Of a DNA stretch of 5,639 bases, positions 3,116 to 5,639 are shown piece by piece. Numbering within the stretch: position 1 is the stretch's first letter; the number at the start of each line of letters is the position of its first letter. A model generated the notes under the pieces. It made no database searches, had not been told where the DNA came from, and saw only the letters and a list, made by a program, of their open reading frames with translations. The position numbers were made by a program, and so were the translations under genes. This stretch comes from JAGLCY01 sp965363725 (GTDB taxonomy: Bacteria > Krumholzibacteriota > Krumholzibacteriia > LZORAL124-64-63), in contig CBDTUS010000226.1 in assembly GCA_965363725.1 (NCBI GenBank), positions 1 to 5,639 on the forward strand, in the 5' to 3' direction.

Positions 3116-5639
3116 ATGGGTCGTTCTGTGTACCGTTTAACCACCAAGGCCGCGGCTCCTTCAGCCAAGCGGCCGGTCCCCTTCCGCAGGACAGCGGCCC
3201 TGCTGTGCCTGGTTCTTTGGTCCGGGCTTTGTTCCGCGGCCGCCGTGGGGGCCGTCAAGCTGGAATCGAGCACCCCTGATGCGGTGAGCTTTTCCCTGGA
3301 GCTGCCCGCACCGGTCTGGACCGCCCGCACGGTGGGCGATCCGGCACTGACCCTTTACGACGTCAGCCTCGCGGGATTCGTGCCCTCTGGAGAACCGGGC
3401 CAGCCCCGGCTGCCCCGCACCGGCGGGTGGATTCTGGTCCCTCCTGGCACTCGGCCCCAGTTGAAGACTGTAGGTGAAAGCTGGGACGCCGCGGGTGGCC
3501 GGCCCCTGATGGTGGAATCGGTACCTGTCATCATTCGGGGCGCCGAAACCTGGGAAAATTCGGCTTCCGAGATTTTGGTTCTGCCAGGCCAGGAACCGCC
3601 CGTCGATGCAGATATTCCCCCTGCCGCCCTGGAGTCCCTGAAAGCACGTGGCCGGGCCTCCGGAGCCAGCGCGGTCACCCTGGGCGACGTGGTCTGGTGG
3701 CGCGGCCGCCGCATCGTCTCCTACCAAGTAGTTCCTGTGAGGCATGACGGTTCAGGCCGGGCGAACCAGGTCCTGAAGTCGGGATCATGGGAAATTCGAT
3801 TCGTGCCCGATGCCGCTGCGGGCCGGGAAATTTCCAGGTCACACGTCCGCAAATCCTCCACCGGGGGCGACGACCGGTTCGGCGGAATTTTCCTGAATCG
3901 TGAAATGCTGAATCAGCTTCCTGCCGAAGCGGCCTGGCAGGGTGTCGATTTTTCTGCCCTGACCGATCCGGACAAAGCCGGTCTGGCTGATAAGCAAGCC
4001 GGCAAAGCGGGAGCACTTTTGGGGCCTGAGACCCGTTTCCCGGTGCTCAAGACCGGGCCGCTGCGGGTCTCCTACAATCATCTGCGGACCTATAATCTGC
4101 TGCCCGATGTCGTGATCCGCGAGGACCAGGTCCGGTTGTACCAACGACGGTATCTCGCCGACCTGGATGACGGCTCGGGAAACCCTCCCTATATCGAGAT
4201 AGAGGTGCCCATCCACATGGTGGGCGAGGGGGATAATTTCGACGGCGACGATTTTTTCGTCGTGTACGGCCTGCGCCTGCGGGAAGACGTTTCGTACGAA
4301 GCGGATTTCGGCGGCGGGCTCGAAACCGTCCCCGGATGCGGCGACAACTGGGAGATGAACAATCCCGGCAACGTCTATTGGCTGGCGGCCAGCGAGCCCG
4401 AGGCGGGGCAGCCCTGGGCGCGGATGGCAACCATCACCCTGCCGCCCGCTTCGGGAACACCTTTGCCTGACTACCGTCGCAGCGACCACATCGAGGAACA
4501 GCTCGCTTTCCGGGAAAATCTCCCCACCGACGAGGCGGACCGGCTCTATTACAACAGCTACCGCGCCGTCGTGGCCAAGGCGGGCATCAATCCGCTGTGG
4601 TCGCCGGTGCCGACGGGGTCGGACGTGGAACTCCAGGTCGGCCTGACCGGGTGGAACCAGGTGTCTCGCCCGATTCGACTGGAACTGGTCACCGAGTCGA
4701 CCCTGACCACGCATCTGGAGGACCTGGATTTTGCCACCATGGACGAGGAAACTCTGAGCTATACGCTTCCAGCCTCGGTCATCGACGGCCAGTATGCCGA
4801 GGTCCGGATGTTCCACCCCCGCATTCCCGATTTCGTCTATGTCTTCCTGAACTGGGTCAAGATCTCCTACGATGCCCGGTACCAGGCCACCGACAACCGC
4901 CTCGCCTTCCATGGCGGCGATGTCCTGGCGCCGCGACCCCTCGAGGTGACGGGCTTCGATTCGGCGGACCTTGGTCTGTTCGAGGTGACCGATCCCCGCA
5001 ACCCGGTGTTTGTGCAGCTTGCCGGGACCAACATCACGACGAATGACAGTGTGACCTGGGCCCTGTCGGTCATGCCTGATCAGACCGGTGGCACCCGTCA
5101 CTTCACCGCCCTGGGCGACTTCACCAATGTGGGTACGGTGGAATTCCCGCCTTTCCTGCCGACGGTGGTCGACAACCCGATCAACCCCACGGATTTGTCG
5201 GGCCTTTCGCCCGACATGATCGTCATCACCCATCCCGAATTCCGGTCGGCCCTGGAACGCTGGATCGAGCACCGAAAAAATCGTGCCGGGGGCAACCTGG
5301 AAGTCCACGTGGTGGAGGTGGATGATCTCTACAACTGGTATAGCGGCGGCCTGAAGGATCCCTGGGCACTCAAACGCTTTGCGACCCACGCCATCACCCG
5401 GTGGAACAGCTGGGCTTTGACGGTGGTGGGGGACGCCAACGAAAACGTCCTCGAGAAGGGAGTCCTGCCGACGGCCAGGTCCTGGTCGAAGGACTGGGTC
5501 CCCACGCACTATCACGTCCAGCGGGCTTTGGCCTTCTCTCCCGAACTGATGTCGTCCGACAAATGGTACGCCACGCTGGAGTCAGGGACGAACTACCCCG
5601 AAGACGATTTTCCCAGCGACGTGTACGGACCCTGGGAAA
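3116..5639 (+). CDS. Secreted C25-family (gingipain/PorU-like) cysteine peptidase, 3' end missing
   Basis: The frame is open from ATG 3116 to the window edge (841 codons plus one base). Residues 1-43 look like a signal peptide with a long basic n-region (R24-R25), a hydrophobic core (26-40) and an Ala-rich cleavage region. Residues about 55-270 resemble a C25 propeptide: strands followed by a GEPGQPRLPRTGG motif (92-104) and an ILVPPG strand (106-111). Residues about 307-385 match the PorU-type region that ends in an FDGDDFFVVYG motif (375-385). The C25 catalytic domain begins near 686-700 (SPDMIVIT), with DLYNWYSGGLKDPWALKRF (737-755) and the VVGDAN strand (770-775) typical of the family. 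The catalytic His and Cys should lie just past the edge, so activity cannot be judged. Family members cleave after Arg or Lys (gingipains) or process C-terminal signals of type 9 cargo (PorU). GGGAGA at 3105-3110 supports this start. Family call fairly sure; substrate unknown. Confidence 0.8.
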   Translation, partial: MGRSVYRLTTKAAAPSAKRPVPFRRTAALLCLVLWSGLCSAAAVGAVKLESSTPDAVSFSLELPAPVWTARTVGDPALTLYDVSLAGFVPSGEPGQPRLPRTGGWILVPPGTRPQLKTVGESWDAAGGRPLMVESVPVIIRGAETWENSASEILVLPGQEPPVDADIPPAALESLKARGRASGASAVTLGDVVWWRGRRIVSYQVVPVRHDGSGRANQVLKSGSWEIRFVPDAAAGREISRSHVRKSSTGGDDRFGGIFLNREMLNQLPAEAAWQGVDFSALTDPDKAGLADKQAGKAGALLGPETRFPVLKTGPLRVSYNHLRTYNLLPDVVIREDQVRLYQRRYLADLDDGSGNPPYIEIEVPIHMVGEGDNFDGDDFFVVYGLRLREDVSYEADFGGGLETVPGCGDNWEMNNPGNVYWLAASEPEAGQPWARMATITLPPASGTPLPDYRRSDHIEEQLAFRENLPTDEADRLYYNSYRAVVAKAGINPLWSPVPTGSDVELQVGLTGWNQVSRPIRLELVTESTLTTHLEDLDFATMDEETLSYTLPASVIDGQYAEVRMFHPRIPDFVYVFLNWVKISYDARYQATDNRLAFHGGDVLAPRPLEVTGFDSADLGLFEVTDPRNPVFVQLAGTNITTNDSVTWALSVMPDQTGGTRHFTALGDFTNVGTVEFPPFLPTVVDNPINPTDLSGLSPDMIVITHPEFRSALERWIEHRKNRAGGNLEVHVVEVDDLYNWYSGGLKDPWALKRFATHAITRWNSWALTVVGDANENVLEKGVLPTARSWSKDWVPTHYHVQRALAFSPELMSSDKWYATLESGTNYPEDDFPSDVYGPWE

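Noticed and set aside
3206..3232. Lipoprotein signal (Cys31 or Cys39 of the peptidase)
   Set aside because: The residue before each Cys is Leu, not Gly, Ala or Ser, so neither forms a lipobox.
3839..5515. Long reverse-strand open frame of 558 codons opposite the peptidase gene
   Set aside because: It is a shadow of the GC-rich third positions of the real gene. The translation is rich in Arg, Gly, His and Val with no recognisable domain, while the + strand encodes a clear C25 protein.

Overview
The window looks like a chromosomal piece of a moderately GC-rich, Gram-negative-type bacterium. All four protein genes encode exported proteins. Their style (dockerin-like C-terminus, short repeated C-terminal tail, large gingipain/PorU-like peptidase) is what I associate with poorly cultured FCB-group lineages such as Krumholzibacteriota or Eisenbacteria. 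That placement is an impression from protein style, not a database result.

Layout, all on the + strand: (1) the 3' part of a tRNA-Val(UAC) gene, cut by the left edge; (2) 333-965, a 210-aa secreted protein with an Ig-like middle and a degenerate dockerin-type EF-hand pair at its C-terminus; (3) 1127-1738, a 203-aa secreted protein, followed by a textbook intrinsic terminator; (4) a 441-bp gap with a strong promoter candidate wrapped in inverted repeats, then five 10-bp repeats whose A-tracts are phased with the helix; (5) 2268-2900, a 210-aa paralogue of gene 3, followed by a strong hairpin; (6) 3116 to the right edge, the first 841 residues of a secreted C25-family (gingipain/PorU-like) cysteine peptidase. 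It runs off the window before the catalytic His and Cys.

Two ideas tie the genes together. First, the paralogues at 1127-1738 and 2268-2900 end in nearly the same 13 residues (ED-x-SFGSVK-x-LFR) right at the stop, encoded by different synonymous codons. This looks like a C-terminal tag under protein-level selection. It lies beside a peptidase from the family that includes PorU, which processes C-terminal signals of type 9 secretion cargo. Second, the bodies of these two proteins have a cohesin-like beta-sandwich pattern, while the first protein carries a dockerin-like end. A small non-cellulosomal cohesin/dockerin-style surface assembly is therefore possible. Both ideas are inference.

Each protein gene has its own Shine-Dalgarno sequence. 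The gaps hold terminator-like hairpins and promoter candidates, so the genes appear to be mostly separate transcription units rather than one operon.
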